Below are positions 34,245 through 43,000 of a stretch of DNA of 64,000 bases, piece by piece (within the stretch, counting starts at the first letter, position 1; every line of letters begins with the position of its first letter). The stretch covers positions 1 through 64,000 of the forward strand of contig JAAYAG010000100.1 of the NCBI GenBank assembly GCA_012719495.1, read 5' to 3'. Both the position numbers and the translations under genes were made by a program. Under the pieces are notes generated by a model. It was not told the DNA's origin and ran no database searches. It worked only from the letters and a program-made list of their open reading frames with translations. Origin of the DNA: Bacteroidales bacterium. Its GTDB lineage: Bacteria > Bacteroidota > Bacteroidia > Bacteroidales > Prolixibacteraceae.

Positions 34245-36592
34245 AGTATCTGTTTTTTTTGATTTTCATCGATCTGAATTCTATTACTATCTCTGGGTTC
34301 AGCTATAAGTTTTATATTTCTATTTGTTTGTTTTGTAGGATTATGAAGAAATTCTGGTTTCAATACCAAACATATAGAAGGGATAAGCACTAACGAGCAA
34401 ATGAGGCATAAGAACAATGACAGGATAATGAGGAATCCAAAAGACTGAACCAGTGGAAACGCAGAAAAGAGTAATACTGAAAAACCTAAAATTACCGCAA
34501 ATGCGTTGATAATGATTCCCCGCCCAATTGTTTTTAATGTGATTGATACACTGTTGAAATAGTCATTTCCTTTGGCTAATTCCCATTTAATCCGCCAAAA
34601 AACCTGAATGGTGAAATCAACACCCAATCCTATTGAAATAGAAGAAAGCAATGCAGACACCATGTTGAGTTCCAGTCTCAGCCAACCCATAAGTCCAAAT
34701 GTGCAAACAACGGCAAAAACCAGTGGTAAACTTCCAATTATTCCTGCTTTTGTGCTTTTGAAAATGATGGACATCAGCAAGAAGATCACAGCAAAAGCAA
34801 AAATTAACGAATAGTACTGGCCTGAAATAATCGATTCGCTCATTTCTTTTTCAACCAAGCTGTAGCCTCCAATGACCTGAGTGTAAATGCTGTTCTCTCC
34901 AAGCTTTTTAAGTTGGTACAAAATATTGTCAATCTCTGCCAGCCTAGTTGCTTTATATTGGATTGTAAGCAAGGTTTTGTTGTAATCAATATTGATGAAT
35001 TGTTCCATATCTTCGGGGTTTCCGCTCATCGAATACAACTCGATATATTGAGCTATTGCTTCGCGGCTTTCCGGGATTTTGTTATATGCTTTATCGTCGG
35101 AGGAATTTAGCGCTTTACTCATTTCTTTAATTATGGTAGCCAGTGAGGTTACACTTCCAATGGTTGGCGATTTAATTAACTCATTTTCATATTGTTCAAG
35201 TTTCTTTAGCAGATCGGGGTTAAGTGCATCACCTTCAACAAGAATTGTAATTATTTTACTTCCTCCAAGGTGTTTGTCGGCAATTTCAATGGCTTCATTG
35301 AATTGGTTTTTCATGGGAAGTACATCGTTCGAATCGGGAGATACGTTGAAGAATGCTAATCCTGAAGCACATATAGATAAAATTATTATAAATGAAATAA
35401 TTACTTTTTTTGACGAACGGGTTACCAATTTACCTGTGTTGACAAGTATTGGCATGAAAAAGCCTGCGGTTTCATTTGACAAATGGTGATGTGGTTTTCC
35501 TTTTTTTAGTGTCGATAGCACTGCTGGAGCAAATAATAAGCTCACAATTAGTGCAAAACAAATACCTATGGCACTTACAATTCCTGTTTGCCGGGCAGGA
35601 ATCAACAGGTGAACTATTAAACCGGCTATTCCTGCAATGGTTGTAAGTCCACAAAATAAGATGGGTTTATATAAGTATGAAAACGACTGCCTAACAATTG
35701 ATTTCATTGTTAATTTTGGATTGTTGGCATTTAGATCCTGATAACGTGCAATGAAATATACCCCATAATTGTTGGCAATTGAAAGCATCATTACAGGAAT
35801 CAATATACCCAGCAGGCTTAGTTTCCATCCTAGAAGAGGAATTAGGGCCATCGATATAATTATTGAAAATACAACAACCGAAAACGGGAGCAAAACACCC
35901 TTTAATTCCCGGAAAGAAATCCATAACAAAACAAGCATTAACAGTAGTCCGAGTGGTAACAAAATCATTATGTCGCGTGCTATTTTCCGGCCTGCCTCAT
36001 CGCGCAAAACAGGTTGGCCGCTTAGCAGAATCCTTTCTTTTCCTGGATATTTTTTTATTGTGCTGTTTATGGTTTCTATAAGTTCTTTGTCGGGCATTGT
36101 TTTGTTTGAAACTAACATGATTAGTGAGTAACGACAATCGTTTGAAACCACTCTTTCCCAAACTAATTCATTTGATTTGAGATTATTGCGTAGCTCTTCT
36201 TTTTCATATTCATTTTGAGGAATTTGCTGAATTAAAGGTTCTATAACCATCGAGCCATTTTCGTTTGTGATGCTTTTGGCTTGAAAAAGGGAGAATACCC
36301 TGTCGAAAGCCGGCATTTGGGAAAATTCATCACTCAGGTTTTTAATCCGTTGAAGACAGGCTGAGTTCAAAACATCTTCAGCTTCCACAACAATTAGCAA
36401 TGGCTCTTCATTTCCTGTCATTTCGTTGATAATGTGATCGTTTTGTATTGAATGCATGGATTCGGGCAAATACGATTCAAAATCGGGGTTGATCTGTATT
36501 TTTGTTAACAGCACTGTACAAACAGCTACACAAAACAGAGTGGCAATGATGATTATCCAACGATATTTTATGATGAAATTTTTGTTTTTCAT
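34241..36592 (-). CDS. RND/MMPL family transporter
   Basis: A 783-residue inner-membrane protein with the RND two-repeat layout: a first membrane helix (about 10-30), a periplasmic domain to about 200, a block of five helices (about 205-370), a single helix starting the second half (about 395-415), another periplasmic domain (about 430-620), and five more helices ending near 750. GLGVDFTIQVFWRI near residue 665 is the MMPL-type signature in the second half. The C-terminus has a charged cytoplasmic tail. No membrane-fusion protein is encoded nearby. With a LolA-like protein and a barrel beside it, a role in moving a lipid or hydrophobic product outward is likely. Confidence 0.92.
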   Translation of the reverse strand: MKNKNFIIKYRWIIIIATLFCVAVCTVLLTKIQINPDFESYLPESMHSIQNDHIINEMTGNEEPLLIVVEAEDVLNSACLQRIKNLSDEFSQMPAFDRVFSLFQAKSITNENGSMVIEPLIQQIPQNEYEKEELRNNLKSNELVWERVVSNDCRYSLIMLVSNKTMPDKELIETINSTIKKYPGKERILLSGQPVLRDEAGRKIARDIMILLPLGLLLMLVLLWISFRELKGVLLPFSVVVFSIIISMALIPLLGWKLSLLGILIPVMMLSIANNYGVYFIARYQDLNANNPKLTMKSIVRQSFSYLYKPILFCGLTTIAGIAGLIVHLLIPARQTGIVSAIGICFALIVSLLFAPAVLSTLKKGKPHHHLSNETAGFFMPILVNTGKLVTRSSKKVIISFIIILSICASGLAFFNVSPDSNDVLPMKNQFNEAIEIADKHLGGSKIITILVEGDALNPDLLKKLEQYENELIKSPTIGSVTSLATIIKEMSKALNSSDDKAYNKIPESREAIAQYIELYSMSGNPEDMEQFINIDYNKTLLTIQYKATRLAEIDNILYQLKKLGENSIYTQVIGGYSLVEKEMSESIISGQYYSLIFAFAVIFLLMSIIFKSTKAGIIGSLPLVFAVVCTFGLMGWLRLELNMVSALLSSISIGLGVDFTIQVFWRIKWELAKGNDYFNSVSITLKTIGRGIIINAFAVILGFSVLLFSAFPLVQSFGFLIILSLFLCLICSLVLIPSICLVLKPEFLHNPTKQTNRNIKLIAEPRDSNRIQIDENQKKQIL

Positions 36593-36596
36593 ATAC

Positions 36597-37943
36597 TTAG
36601 TAATTCACTTTCAATTCAATATAGCCTCCGTTCATTATAGGGGCTGCATACCCGAACAGGGACTTTTCTTTCCCTTTCATGAAGTGGTACCCTGCCGTAA
36701 TGCTCAATGCATCACTTAATTTATAGCTCGCTTGCGGTTTAATCAGCATTTCTTCCGAGGTGAAATCGTAAAAGCACGATATTTCGGCATTCAACGTTTC
36801 ATAGGCAAAATTGCCCGATAATGTTAGTGAAAGCCCGTTATTTGTGCTTTCTTGCTGATGAAAAATCTTTCGATTCATTAGCTCCGATTCATACCTTATA
36901 GTTTTCTGTATATAATCAATCTGTGCTAACGGATCCAATGGATTTGTTAATTCTGGAATTTCTAAACTCTGGAAATTCAAGGTGTAATTTCCTATATATT
37001 GAAGAATAGCTGTTACTTCCGACACGTTGAACTCAATTGCTGCTACGTAGTTCATGTTGTTTTTAGGAATGTACATTTCCTGTGTTTCATTATTGCATAG
37101 GTTTAAGGCTGCTTCGCTTCTGATAATAACATTCCCGATAGGTATGGCAAAATCGGTACCCAAGGTGTTTTTTTTGTAATAGGCTGGAATATATACGATT
37201 TCGGGAGTACCCTTGCTGAAATCGACTTTTTGCAGATCGAAACCATAAAATGGATCAAAACCGGAGAACCAAGATATTGAAAAGCCGATTCCTGGATATT
37301 CAAAATTTAGTTTAGTAGCTAATGAGCTGTTTGTTAGTTTTTTATTTGGTGATACAGCTTGATTGAATGTAATGTTATCGCCCATTTCGAACAATTCATA
37401 TCGATATACTGACGGGCGAAATATAGGAATGGCAATGATTTCAACATCGATAGATGATGCTAACCTGATCCTGGATTTCAATAAGAAATTTGAAATCTTC
37501 TGATCGTCGGGAGTAGGGCTTAAAAAGAAGTAATCGGTAGGTGTAATATTGTTCGTCGGGTTAAACCCGTCGGTACGACCCCAATTAATGATTTGTTCCC
37601 CAAGGCTAATATTAAAGTGTGGAGTTCTAATACCGGCCCAAGCTTCTTTTATTTCAATTAATGATGTTTCTGTATTAAAAAAGTATCCTTTTCGAAATCG
37701 AATATCAGATTTTGCAACTACTAAATTTTTGTTTATCCCGAGTTGCAAACTGGCTTCTCCAAATGCATTGCATATATAATTTTCGCTGTTTCTTAGCCAT
37801 GTCTGTCCCTTGAAATAACCATGCAGAAGTTTAGTTTCACTTAAGGGGCTATCTGTTGTCTCGTTACTTGTTTCAAAAAGTCCCTGACCTTGCGTTAAAA
37901 AAGGTAAGGCTATTAATGCTAATATAATAACTACTTTTGTCAT
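36597..37943 (-). CDS. Outer-membrane beta-barrel protein (DUF1302-like)
   Basis: A 448-residue protein with a signal peptide (1-20 from the ATG at 37943) and alternating hydrophobic strands to a terminal aromatic, NGGYIELKVNY, typical of an outer-membrane barrel. Segments such as VVAKSDIRFRKGYF, LIEIKEAWAGIRTPHFNISLGEQIINWGRTDGFNPTN resemble the DUF1302/alginate-export-type barrels that neighbour RND and LolA/LolB-like genes in Proteobacteria. The assignment by family is moderate; the barrel prediction is firm. A start at 37988 would place 15 charged residues before the signal. It is the first gene of the operon, 4 bases before the RND gene. Confidence 0.8.
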   Translation of the reverse strand: MTKVVIILALIALPFLTQGQGLFETSNETTDSPLSETKLLHGYFKGQTWLRNSENYICNAFGEASLQLGINKNLVVAKSDIRFRKGYFFNTETSLIEIKEAWAGIRTPHFNISLGEQIINWGRTDGFNPTNNITPTDYFFLSPTPDDQKISNFLLKSRIRLASSIDVEIIAIPIFRPSVYRYELFEMGDNITFNQAVSPNKKLTNSSLATKLNFEYPGIGFSISWFSGFDPFYGFDLQKVDFSKGTPEIVYIPAYYKKNTLGTDFAIPIGNVIIRSEAALNLCNNETQEMYIPKNNMNYVAAIEFNVSEVTAILQYIGNYTLNFQSLEIPELTNPLDPLAQIDYIQKTIRYESELMNRKIFHQQESTNNGLSLTLSGNFAYETLNAEISCFYDFTSEEMLIKPQASYKLSDALSITAGYHFMKGKEKSLFGYAAPIMNGGYIELKVNY

Positions 37944-38159
37944 CGCTTGTAGTATTTTTTGAATCGAAGATAGCGACGAACATTGCATTGTTTTGTTCGG
38001 GTTTTAAAAGTCGTACCAATAAAAGTTGTCCGGATTTGTAAAGGAGAAAAGTCGTACTATTTTCTTTATTCTAGTGAATTACAACTTAGGTTCGGGGTAA
38101 CAAGTATTGTTTAATTGTTAATGTTGGGCATTTTCGCAAGTAAACTCAGAAAAGTTGCC

Positions 38160-38189
38160 TTTGTATTTTGAAATAACTTGTTATTTTTG
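38160..38189 (+). promoter_or_regulatory. Ferredoxin gene promoter (Bacteroidetes -33/-7)
   Basis: TTTG at 38160-38163 and TATTTTTG at 38182-38189 are 18 bases apart, a good match to the TTTG-N19-TAnnTTTG consensus. The -7 box ends 35 bases before the ATG. Confidence 0.7.
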
Positions 38190-38224
38190 CTTCAAAATCA
38201 TTGATAACATTAATAAATTAAACT

Positions 38225-38395
38225 ATGGCTTATAAGATTTCTGACGATTGCATCGCATGTGGTACTTGTATCGACGAATGCCCGGTAGAAGCTATCAGCG
38301 AAGGTGATATTTACAAAATTGACCCTGAGATTTGTACTGATTGCGGTTCTTGTGCCGAAGTTTGCCCGGTTGAAGCAATTTCACCAGACAAATAG
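38225..38395 (+). CDS. 2[4Fe-4S] ferredoxin
   Basis: A 56-residue bacterial ferredoxin from ATG at 38225 to TAG at 38395. Two classic cluster motifs are visible, CIACGTCIDECP (C9, C12, C15, C19) and CTDCGSCAEVCP (C37, C40, C43, C47), giving all eight cysteines for two 4Fe-4S clusters. It carries low-potential electrons, for example for pyruvate:ferredoxin oxidoreductase or hydrogenase, and marks an anaerobic metabolism. It stands alone with its own promoter and terminator, consistent with high expression. Confidence 0.97.
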   Translation: MAYKISDDCIACGTCIDECPVEAISEGDIYKIDPEICTDCGSCAEVCPVEAISPDK

Positions 38396-38444
38396 GCAAC
38401 AGTACAGTCAAAAACAAAGAAATTATACGTTATTCACTGTACAT

Positions 38445-38476
38445 GGGCATCCCCTCAAAGGATGCCCAATTTTTTT
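38445..38476 (+). terminator. Terminator of the ferredoxin gene
   Basis: A perfect 8-base-pair stem GGGCATCC/GGATGCCC (38445-38452 with 38460-38467, 7-base loop) followed by AA and seven T. The T run overlaps the stop of the convergent DUF2891 gene. Confidence 0.9.
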
Positions 38477-39578
38477 ATTGCTGTTCAATGTCTGAAAGCG
38501 AAAGATACATATAAACTGCGAAGGTTGTTAGCCAATGTGAGCCTACCGTGTTGTCTGATAGCACATTGGGTAATGCTTCGGAGGCATGCCGATATCCCGA
38601 TTGCCACAAATCGCGGTGAGTTTGGGAGTCGTCGGGTAAAACTTTGGCCAACTCAAACATGCACCACGCTCTGCTTAAATTCAGCCCGTCGAGATGAACT
38701 CCGCGAGGGTCACTTCTGTCGGCTACAACTGCGGGGTAATTAAGTGAGTAGGGTAGTTGAGGCATGAAATCTTTAAACCAGTGTATAAATTCTTCACGGC
38801 TTAGCACACGGCGCATCAAATCGGCTTCGATCAACGATGGGGAAAAAATATCCTCACCCTCGGGTTCCCACGATGCGGGTATGTTATGGTCGTTGAAATA
38901 AAAGAACTTTGCCCGTTCTATCAGAAATGCTTCAAATGTTTTATCGCCTGTTGCCCGGGCGTAATCTAAAGCGAACATAATGCCGAATGCTGTATTTTCA
39001 TGTGCACCCCTCCTTACCGGGTAATACAATCCTGGAAGGTACGAGTAATAGAGCCCTTTAATTACCTCGGCTATTGGGAAGAGCCTGTTGAACCATTTTT
39101 TTTGTACAGGGTCGTTGCTGTTAGCTAATTCTGAAGTTAATTTTAAAAACCAAGCCCATCCGTATGGTCGCTCAAAACTGCTGTTATTTTTGTTTTTTAT
39201 GTAATTCAGTTCTGTTGTTAAGTTTTCTTGAGAAAAATGGTTGTCAATGGTTTTTATAATATCATTTCGTTGGTTGAGGTCGGGATAAAGTTGAATTAAT
39301 TTAACGAGCATCCAGTGTGCATGCACAGACGAATGCCATTCACCACAACCATAGAAAGCCGGATGAAGCGTCGATGGAGTGCCCACATCGCTTTGTGAAC
39401 CAATTATATGAGTGAGTTTATTCGGATATTCTGTGCTAATACAAGTGTAAGCAAGGTTCGAGAACTTAGAAGCAGTTTCAACGGTAAAGGGTGGGATCAT
39501 CAGGTTCGAGACCTGAGAAAAACTGTTCAGTGCTATTATCAAGAACAATATTGCAATGATGAAACTCTTTTTTATCAT
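38475..39578 (-). CDS. DUF2891 family exported protein
   Basis: A 367-residue protein with a signal peptide (1-22 from the ATG at 39578). It matches DUF2891: HPAFYGCGEWHSSVHAHWMLVKLI, RPYGWAWFLKLTSEL, the YPVRRGAHENTAFG region, and SLIEADLMRRVLS. The family is all-helical and probably an (alpha/alpha) barrel like many glycoside hydrolases or lyases, with conserved His, Trp and Glu, but no activity is known. A start at 39614 would place 12 residues before the signal peptide. An inverted repeat is located about 70 bases upstream. Confidence 0.88.
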   Translation of the reverse strand: MIKKSFIIAILFLIIALNSFSQVSNLMIPPFTVETASKFSNLAYTCISTEYPNKLTHIIGSQSDVGTPSTLHPAFYGCGEWHSSVHAHWMLVKLIQLYPDLNQRNDIIKTIDNHFSQENLTTELNYIKNKNNSSFERPYGWAWFLKLTSELANSNDPVQKKWFNRLFPIAEVIKGLYYSYLPGLYYPVRRGAHENTAFGIMFALDYARATGDKTFEAFLIERAKFFYFNDHNIPASWEPEGEDIFSPSLIEADLMRRVLSREEFIHWFKDFMPQLPYSLNYPAVVADRSDPRGVHLDGLNLSRAWCMFELAKVLPDDSQTHRDLWQSGYRHASEALPNVLSDNTVGSHWLTTFAVYMYLSLSDIEQQ

Positions 39579-40049
39579 GATTTTGATTTTTATAAGTTGT
39601 TTCAAATTTAACAAGTACTCGGTAAAATTCTAGCGCATTTTTCAAAAATGACAAAAACTTTTTGTCAGGCCTTTTTTTATGAATTTACCGACAACGTACT
39701 ATTATATTTTTTTTGACAGAAGTCTATATTTTAGTATTGATTTTATATACAATAATTTATAGATATTTGAAGACATATTTATTTGTGTTTGGTACCATGT
39801 TTGTCATTTTGTTTGTTCATTAAACAACAAAACTCATTTTAATCTTTCTGAACATAAATAAGTTAAAAAATGAGATAAACTCATGTTATTAAGAAATTAT
39901 TACATTAATTTCGTCGTTTTGTGAATATAGGAAGACTAATGAGAATGAAAGTTTTTATGATTTATTTTTAATAAATTTTTTATAATATGTTGTTTTATTT
40001 TTAGTTGCAAATATTAGTCCAATTCAATCACGCAAAATAGGTATTAAAG
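39579..40049. other. AT-rich divergent intergenic region with an inverted repeat
   Basis: This 470-base region separates the DUF2891 and repeat-lipoprotein genes, which are transcribed away from each other, so it must hold both promoters. A near-perfect inverted repeat, TGACAAAAA-C-TTTTTGTCA, lies at 39648-39666 and is followed by GGCC and a T run. I see no complete TTTG-N19-TAnnTTTG pair and no RNA gene. Confidence 0.45.
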
Positions 40050-41138
40050 ATGAGGAGAATTAATTTTAGATACATTCAGGCTGCATTTGTTTTGTCTGTT
40101 TTATTGTTTGCTTCCTGCTCTCAGGATGAAGGCATTGGCGGCAATTCTCATATAAAAGGCCGATTAATGGTGAATTACTATAACGATGATTTTTCGGTTT
40201 GCCTTTCAGGACAACCCGTTCCGGCGTGTGATGAAGATGTCTTTTTGTTGTTTGGAGAAGATGCTGTCGTTGGAGAGGATGTTACGACAAGTAATACCGG
40301 AAATTATGAGTTCGAATATTTGTGGCCGGGGAAATACACCCTTTACTACTATAGCGATGATACTACAGGGTTGACCGACGAAAAAGTTCCTGTTATCAAG
40401 GAAATTACGTTGAAAAAGAACGAAACTCTTATTCTCGATGATTTAATAATCAACCGTAAACTTAAATTCGACGAAGGAAGTTGTGACGTAAAAGGTCGCA
40501 TTATGGTAAATTATTATAACGACGACTTTTCATTGCTTTTGCGTGAAGAACCCGCTCGCGACGAGGATGTTTTTATCCAGTTTGGAAGCCATAATACTGT
40601 AACCGATGACACTAAAACCAGTTTCGACGGTTATTTCTCGTTCAATAACATTTGGCCTGGCGACTACACACTGTATTATTATTCTGCCGATACTACTAAG
40701 ATTTCGCGCGAGGATGTGCCTGTCGTCAATCATTTTAGTTTAGCTGAAAATCAGGAACTCCAAATGAATACCTTGATAATGAAACGGGTACTGGAGTGGG
40801 ATGAAGGCTCGTCAACCATTCGTGGAACAGTTTTTGAAGTAAATTATAAAAACTCATCGAGTTATCCGAACCTCGAAATAAATTACATTGTCCCCTCCAA
40901 AGAGCAGGAAATATACATTACATACGGAAACCATACGTTTTACGATGAACGGATACGCACAGCTTCCGACGGTACTTTTGAGTTTAAAAACCTTATCAAG
41001 GGAAGGTATAAAATCTTTCTTTATTCTGAAGATGTAACAGGAAAAACCGATAAGGTTGTCATTGAAAGAGAAATAAATATAAGCAATGATAATGAGGTTT
41101 ATGTTATTGACGACCCAATTTATGTTGAAAATTTGTAA
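40050..41138 (+). CDS. Lipoprotein with three Cna-B/transthyretin-like repeats
   Basis: A 362-residue lipoprotein: residues 1-24 end in a lipobox (LLFASC), with acidic residues after the Cys that may favour surface exposure in this phylum. Three repeats of about 105 residues follow, at about 35-140, 147-250 and 253-362. Each runs K/RGxxxxxxYxND..., a DEDVF/EIYIxFG strand, a G.Y.F/F.F.N..PGxYTLYYYS strand and a VPV/VIE...L strand. Repeats 1 and 2 are clearly the closest pair, implying a recent duplication. The fold is a beta sandwich as in carboxypeptidase-regulatory domains. It starts the VTC/DUF4956 module. Confidence 0.85.
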   Translation: MRRINFRYIQAAFVLSVLLFASCSQDEGIGGNSHIKGRLMVNYYNDDFSVCLSGQPVPACDEDVFLLFGEDAVVGEDVTTSNTGNYEFEYLWPGKYTLYYYSDDTTGLTDEKVPVIKEITLKKNETLILDDLIINRKLKFDEGSCDVKGRIMVNYYNDDFSLLLREEPARDEDVFIQFGSHNTVTDDTKTSFDGYFSFNNIWPGDYTLYYYSADTTKISREDVPVVNHFSLAENQELQMNTLIMKRVLEWDEGSSTIRGTVFEVNYKNSSSYPNLEINYIVPSKEQEIYITYGNHTFYDERIRTASDGTFEFKNLIKGRYKIFLYSEDVTGKTDKVVIEREINISNDNEVYVIDDPIYVENL

Positions 41139-41162
41139 TTGTTGAATTGTAAAAAAGGAAAT

Positions 41163-41576
41163 ATGAAACCAATTGTAATAGCATTTGTATTTATCCTGTT
41201 ATCGGTCGTTGCTTTTGGGCAGGATCGTAAAGAGGTAATTGAAAAAGGAATACAAGTAAAGCGCAACTACGAACTCGATATTGCTAAAGGGGAAAAAGAA
41301 CCCCAAATTGAAAAAGAAGAAGTATACAACTTTCGCGGCGACCTGATTGAAATAAAAGAATATTCTGAAGAAGGGAAAGTCGTCAGCTTATGGTTTAGAT
41401 ATAAGTATGATAATCAAGGAAATTTAATTGAAGAAGAAGAATTGAATGGCAAAGGGGAAATTAAAGAACGTTACGAATACAAATACGAAAACGGCTTAAA
41501 AACTGAAAAGCTTTATTACGATAATAAAGGCAGGCTTTTCAAGAAGAAAATATATAAATATGAGCTCCGCAAATAA
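41163..41576 (+). CDS. Periplasmic YD/MORN-like repeat protein
   Basis: A 137-residue protein with a signal peptide (1-20 from the ATG at 41163). The mature part is highly charged and consists of short beta-hairpin units: NFRGDLIEIKEYSEEGKVVS, RYKYDNQGNLIEEEELNGKG and KYENGLKTEKLYYDNKGRLF. These resemble YD (RHS) or MORN-type repeats. It is exported and probably periplasmic, with no catalytic signature. It lies 24 bases after the lipoprotein gene and its 3' end overlaps the start of the VTC gene by 17 bases, so they are in one operon. Confidence 0.75.
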   Translation: MKPIVIAFVFILLSVVAFGQDRKEVIEKGIQVKRNYELDIAKGEKEPQIEKEEVYNFRGDLIEIKEYSEEGKVVSLWFRYKYDNQGNLIEEEELNGKGEIKERYEYKYENGLKTEKLYYDNKGRLFKKKIYKYELRK

Positions 41577-42324
41577 CGATCTTAAAGAGATTATTGAAGG
41601 CTTTGCACCCATCTCGCTCAACCAGATGGATCGTGTGAAGTTGATGCGGCGCGTCGATAAAAAATTTGTTATTCCAGCCGGAAAATTACCATTGTTACTT
41701 CGAAAAGCTCTGGTTGATTATTATATATTGGAAATCAGCGGAATACGAGAACAGGTGTATCAAACTACCTACTTTGATACAAACGATTACGCAATGTATA
41801 CCCTGCACCATAACCGTCGTAAGAACCGGCACAAAATCAGGGTGCGCAAGTACGTTTCTTCAGGCATTGAATTTCTCGAAGTGAAATGGAAAACCAATAA
41901 AGGCGAAACAATTAAAAGCCGGATCAAAAAGCCTGAAGGCAAAGAAATGCTCGATTTTGTTGGAAGCGACGAATTTATAAGGGAACATACGCCCTATGAT
42001 GCTCAACTGCTTTGGCCTAAACTGGGAAACCGTTTCATCAGGCTAACCTTGGTCAATAAAGATATGAGCGAACGCATAACAATTGATTACGATCTGACGT
42101 TTACCGACATAAAGTATCACACCCAAGCGAGCGACGAAAACCTTAGCATTGTGGAAATTAAACGTGATCGTGATGGCCGTAAGTCGCCCTTTTTGTCTAC
42201 ATTAAGTGCTTTGAAAATTCGCCCGGCAGGCTTCAGTAAATACTGTATTGGGTTGGCTATGCTTAGTCCTGAGGTGAAGGTTAACCTTTTTAAACAACGA
42301 TTGAGAGAACTAAACAAACTGTAA
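41560..42324 (+). CDS. VTC-domain polyphosphate polymerase-like protein
   Basis: A 254-residue cytoplasmic protein of the VTC family (PF09359), whose yeast member polymerises polyphosphate from ATP in a basic tunnel. Tunnel features are visible: RRVDKKFVIP, YFDTNDYAMYTLHHN, the basic RRKNRHKIRVRKY run, LEVKWKTNKGE, IKSRIKK, ERITIDYDL, VEIKRDRDGR and SKYCIGLA. The bacterial standalone form is about this length. It lies between a periplasmic repeat protein and a DUF4956 membrane protein, the standard VTC partner. Product identity is inferred from the family. Confidence 0.9.
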   Translation: MSSANNDLKEIIEGFAPISLNQMDRVKLMRRVDKKFVIPAGKLPLLLRKALVDYYILEISGIREQVYQTTYFDTNDYAMYTLHHNRRKNRHKIRVRKYVSSGIEFLEVKWKTNKGETIKSRIKKPEGKEMLDFVGSDEFIREHTPYDAQLLWPKLGNRFIRLTLVNKDMSERITIDYDLTFTDIKYHTQASDENLSIVEIKRDRDGRKSPFLSTLSALKIRPAGFSKYCIGLAMLSPEVKVNLFKQRLRELNKL

Positions 42325-42343
42325 CTTGTAAAACATATTCACA

Positions 42344-43000
42344 ATGGAACTATTTAATATTAAATTAGTTGATTTTCAGGATTTAGGAGAGCTATTCTTT
42401 AGGTTTCTTTTTAATATTGGTGTGGTTTTTATCATTATCCGGTACATTTATTATCCAATAAGAAGGCGAAGAGATTACTTGCTTACCTATGCACTGATTT
42501 CTACTATAATTTTCTTACTCTGTTTTTTGCTCGACAATGTGAAGCTTGAAATAGGGTTTGCGTTAGGTCTTTTTGCCATATTCGGCATTATTCGGTATCG
42601 TACCCGACAGATTCCTATCAAAGAAATGACATATCTTTTTCTAGTAATTGGGATTTCAGTTATCAATGCGTTGTCCAACAAAAAGGTTTCCTATGCCGAA
42701 CTTATTGTAACCAATTTATTGGTAATCACAGTGGCTTTTCTCCTCGAACGTGTGCTTTTGCTCAGGCACGAATCGAGTAAAATTATAAATTATGAAAAAA
42801 TTGAATTGATAAAACCAGAGAACCGCGATAAACTTAAGGCTGATCTTGAAGCTCGAACAGGGTTGGAAATAAATAGAATACAAGTCGGTAAAATAGATTT
42901 CCTGAAAGATTCTGCCAAAGTGATGATTTATTACTACGATAGCTCTAACAGCGAAAACCTTGCCGATGACGAAATTACCAGTGGGGGCGACGATGATTAA
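42344..43000 (+). CDS. DUF4956 membrane protein
   Basis: A 218-residue inner-membrane protein. Four hydrophobic segments are visible (about residues 18-34, 45-68, 72-88 and 98-130), and a soluble C-terminal domain (about 140-218) follows. The FGIIRYRTRQIPIKEMTYLFLVIGISVINAL stretch is the DUF4956 signature, split here by its length. DUF4956 genes are regularly encoded with VTC-domain genes, so this is the probable membrane partner or channel of the polyphosphate system. It is 19 bases after the VTC gene and overlaps the DUF2490 gene by 8 bases. Confidence 0.9.
   Translation: MELFNIKLVDFQDLGELFFRFLFNIGVVFIIIRYIYYPIRRRRDYLLTYALISTIIFLLCFLLDNVKLEIGFALGLFAIFGIIRYRTRQIPIKEMTYLFLVIGISVINALSNKKVSYAELIVTNLLVITVAFLLERVLLLRHESSKIINYEKIELIKPENRDKLKADLEARTGLEINRIQVGKIDFLKDSAKVMIYYYDSSNSENLADDEITSGGDDD

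Noticed and set aside
39501-39515. CAGGTTCGAGACCTG, which looks like a tRNA T-arm
   Set aside because: It is inside the signal-peptide-proximal part of DUF2891, and no acceptor, D-arm or anticodon arm can be folded around it.
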